The translations under genes and the position numbers were made by a program. 64,000 nt of DNA, from the NCBI GenBank assembly GCA_963725615.1, contig CAVRZO010000027.1:58662-122661 (forward strand), read 5' to 3'. Origin of the DNA: JAIQFF01 sp963725615. GTDB taxonomy: Bacteria > Acidobacteriota > Terriglobia > Terriglobales > Acidobacteriaceae. Position 1 is the first letter of the stretch, and every line of letters starts with the position of its first letter. The notes beneath the pieces are model-generated. The model made no database searches, was not told where the DNA came from, and was given only the letters and a program-made list of their open reading frames with translations. Shown piece after piece: positions 61,657-64,000 of this stretch.

Positions 61657-64000
61657 ATTTGCGGCGAACAGCTCGCGCATATTCACTGGCCGCGCTCTCT
61701 CTACTCACATGGCAAGGCACTGGCCTGGCTCTCGGCCAGGCGAAATATGTGGAGTTCGTTCGTCATCCCAATGATTTCGCAATCGCTGAAGCTGAATCAC
61801 TCGCCACCATCTACGTGGACGCGAACGATCATGCCGGCGTGGTTCGCGCCGTAGGCGATCTCCGAGCCGACGTTGCCCGGGTCACCGGACACGCGCCAGC
61901 GATTACAAACAGGAACGGTCCCGGCGCCAGCCTGATCATCATCGGCACCATCGGGAAGAGCGCGATTATCGACCAGCTCATCCGGGAAAAGAAAATTGAC
62001 GTTTCATCTATTGCTGGCAAGTGGGAGTCGTTTCTGATCCAGGTAGTGCCTACGCCTTTGCCCGGGGTCGCCAGCGGACTGATTATCGCGGGCAGCGACA
62101 AGCGGGGAACGATTTACGGCATCTACGATCTGTCGGAGCAAATCGGGGTCTCGCCCTGGTATTGGTGGGCCGACGTGCCTGTGCAACACAAGAATGCACT
62201 CTTCGTCAGGCCTGCTAGGTACGTGCAGGGACCGCCTGCCGTTAAGTATCGCGGCATCTTTCTCAACGACGAAGCGCCGGCGCTTTCCGGCTGGGTAAAG
62301 GAAAAGTTTGGCAACTACAACCATCAGTTTTACGAAAAGGTTTTTGAACTTCTGCTCCGACTCAAGGCCAACTATCTCTGGCCGGCGATGTGGAACAACG
62401 CGTTTAACGAAGACGATCCGTTGAATCCGCAGCTTGCCGATATGTACGGCATCGTGATGGGGACTTCGCATCACGAACCCATGTTGCGGGCCCAGCAGGA
62501 ATGGAAACGGCACGGCACCGGCCCCTGGGACTATTCGCTGAATTCTGACGTCTTGCAGAAGTTTTGGACCGAGGGAATCGAGCGCAACAAGAACTACGAG
62601 AGCATTACAACGCTGGGCATGAGAGGAGACGGCGATCTTCCCATGACCGAGGGAGCCAACATCGCGTTGCTCGAAAAAATCGTCGCCGACCAGCGCAGGA
62701 TAATCGCCAGCCACGTGAACCCGGACCTCTCGGCCGTGCCCCAGGACTGGGCACTCTATAAGGAGGTACAGGAATACTACGAAAAAGGAATGCGGGTTCC
62801 AGATGATGTAACGCTGCTCTGGTGCGACGACAATTGGGGCAATATCCGGCGGCTGCCAACGGCGGAAGAGAGCAAGCGCAGCGGTGGCGCTGGAATTTAC
62901 TACCATTTCGACTACGTCGGCGATCCGCGCTCCTACAAATGGCTCGAACACCATCCCTGTCACCAAAGTGTGGGAGCAGATGAATCTGGCCTACTACTAT
63001 GGCGCAAATCGCATATGGATCGTGAACGTAGGCGATTTGAAGCCGATGGAATTTCCCATTGAATTCTTTTTGACCCTGGCATGGCGTCCCGAGGAGTGGC
63101 CGAAGGAGCGCATTCCGGAATACTCAAGAATGTGGGCGCAGCGTGAATTCGGACCGAAGTATGCTCCTAAGATTGCCGACCTCATCGCCCAATACACGAA
63201 GTTCAACGGACGGCGTAAACCGGAATTGCTGGAGCCGGACACATTCAGTCTCGTGGACTATCAAGAGGCGGAGAAGGTGCTGGACGAATGGCAAGCCATC
63301 ACCCGCAGTGCGGAACAGATCTACAACAGCCTGCCGGAGAACGAGCGCGACGCTTTTTTTCAACTCGTTCTCTACCCGGTTAAGGCTTCCGCCCAGGTCG
63401 CCGAGCTCTACATCACGGTCGGCAAGAACCATCTTTATGCCAGCCAGGGCCGCGCCAGCACGAATGATTTGGCCGCGAAAGCTCGAGCGTTATTCCAGGC
63501 CGACGCTGACTTGTCCGCTGAATACAACCACACGTTGGCGCATGGCAAGTGGAACCACATGATGGATCAACCCCACATCGGCTACACCGGATGGCATGAC
63601 CCGCCGGCCAACGTCATGCCCGAGGTGAAACGAGATGGAGGTTCCGGTTCCGGCCGGGTTGGGCGTCGCGGTCGAAGGCTCGGCTTCGGCGTGGCCTGGA
63701 AACGGAACGGAGCCTGAGCCGTCCCTTCCAGCGTTAGACGCTTTCAATCAGCAACGACGCTACATTGATATCTTCAATCGCGGCCGAACGTCGTTTGCCT
63801 TCACCGCGACCGCCAGCCAGCCCTGGATCATTCTAAGCGCAACCCACGGAACCATCGGCAGCGATCAGCGCCTTTGGGTGAGAGTGGACTGGCGCAAGGC
63901 TCCGAAAGGCTCCGGTAGCGGGACGGTGACGCTGGCCGGCGCCGGAGCCGGTTCGGTCTCGGTGAAAGTGAGAACATTCAATCCGGAGCAGCCTGCAAAA
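61653..64000 (+). pseudogene. GH115 alpha-glucuronidase, frameshifted and cut by window end
   Basis: Removes 4-O-methyl-glucuronic acid from xylan. It has a signal-like N-terminus, then GH115 words GTIYGIYDLSEQIGVSPWYW, YRGIFLNDEAPAL, LKANYLWPAMWNNAFNEDDP, and GTSHHEPM. A break near 62946 (expected LNTIPVTKVWEQMN) moves the frame; another near 63618 moves it again into EVPVPAGLGVAVEGSA and the C-terminal FTATASQPWI region. Both fit one extra base. The C-terminus is beyond position 64000. Overlaps the CE15 stop by 4 bases. Confidence 0.85.

Noticed and set aside
50839..64000. Programmed ribosomal frameshifting in GH13, pgi, GH3 and GH115
   Set aside because: No slippery heptamers or shared stimulatory structure at the break points, and up to three shifts per gene are implausible.

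Overview
The window reads like a chromosomal segment of a soil-type Acidobacteriota (Terriglobia / Koribacter-like). That placement is an inference from gene content, GC-rich coding, glycoside-hydrolase richness and the many word-like intergenic hairpin repeats; no rRNA or other definitive marker is present. No plasmid, phage or CRISPR machinery was seen. One tRNA (tRNA-Cys) is present.

Positions 1-27 kb are mostly housekeeping. They hold rimO, yacG and pgpA, an IPT/NHL-repeat protein, cinA, thpR, plsY-gpsA, a TTG-start HD-GYP c-di-GMP phosphodiesterase, ftsY, ribD and ribE, an orphan MlaF-type ABC ATPase (-), mobA (-), a PilZ protein and a BON-domain lipoprotein. A complete RND efflux operon (permease, adaptor, outer-membrane factor), an M28 peptidase and a porin (-) follow. 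Many gaps here carry large imperfect palindromes of several unrelated families. One such palindrome forms the 5' end of the RND outer-membrane factor gene.

Positions 27.4-42 kb are an accessory stress/redox-regulatory island. It encodes an FAD/NAD(P) oxidoreductase, a receiver domain lacking its phospho-Asp, two paralogous zinc-ribbon-like small proteins, a PAS-PAS-GAF sigma-54 activator, Hsp20, a STAS protein, two Crp/Fnr regulators (one with an FNR-like N-terminal Cys cluster), a B12-binding radical SAM protein related to hopanoid methylases, a VIT-type Fe/Mn transporter and several very small proteins, including a 27-residue membrane peptide. A 14-bp motif GTGA-N6-TCAC recurs at 28962, 29647, 32812, 36352 and 38805, mostly 50-150 bp before start codons; two of these copies lie in an 83-bp duplicated element. 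The best hypothesis for a coherent new system is a Crp/Fnr-controlled, dormancy-like stress regulon.

Positions 42.4-64 kb are a carbohydrate-utilisation region. It holds a GH31 alpha-xylosidase/glucosidase, a Gfo/Idh/MocA oxidoreductase, an SDR, a SIS sugar isomerase, a ROK kinase, an MFS sugar transporter, GH13, a hexose-6-phosphate mutarotase, pgi and a glucokinase remnant. GH3, CE15 glucuronoyl esterase and GH115 alpha-glucuronidase form a glucuronoxylan-degrading set. ParB-like and HugZ-like genes sit between. GH13, pgi, GH3 and GH115 each carry one to three single-base insertions that break otherwise complete genes. A tatA fragment, a glk fragment and an IS110 fragment add to the decay. 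Either this region is degrading, or the contig carries insertion-type sequence errors; raw reads would decide.
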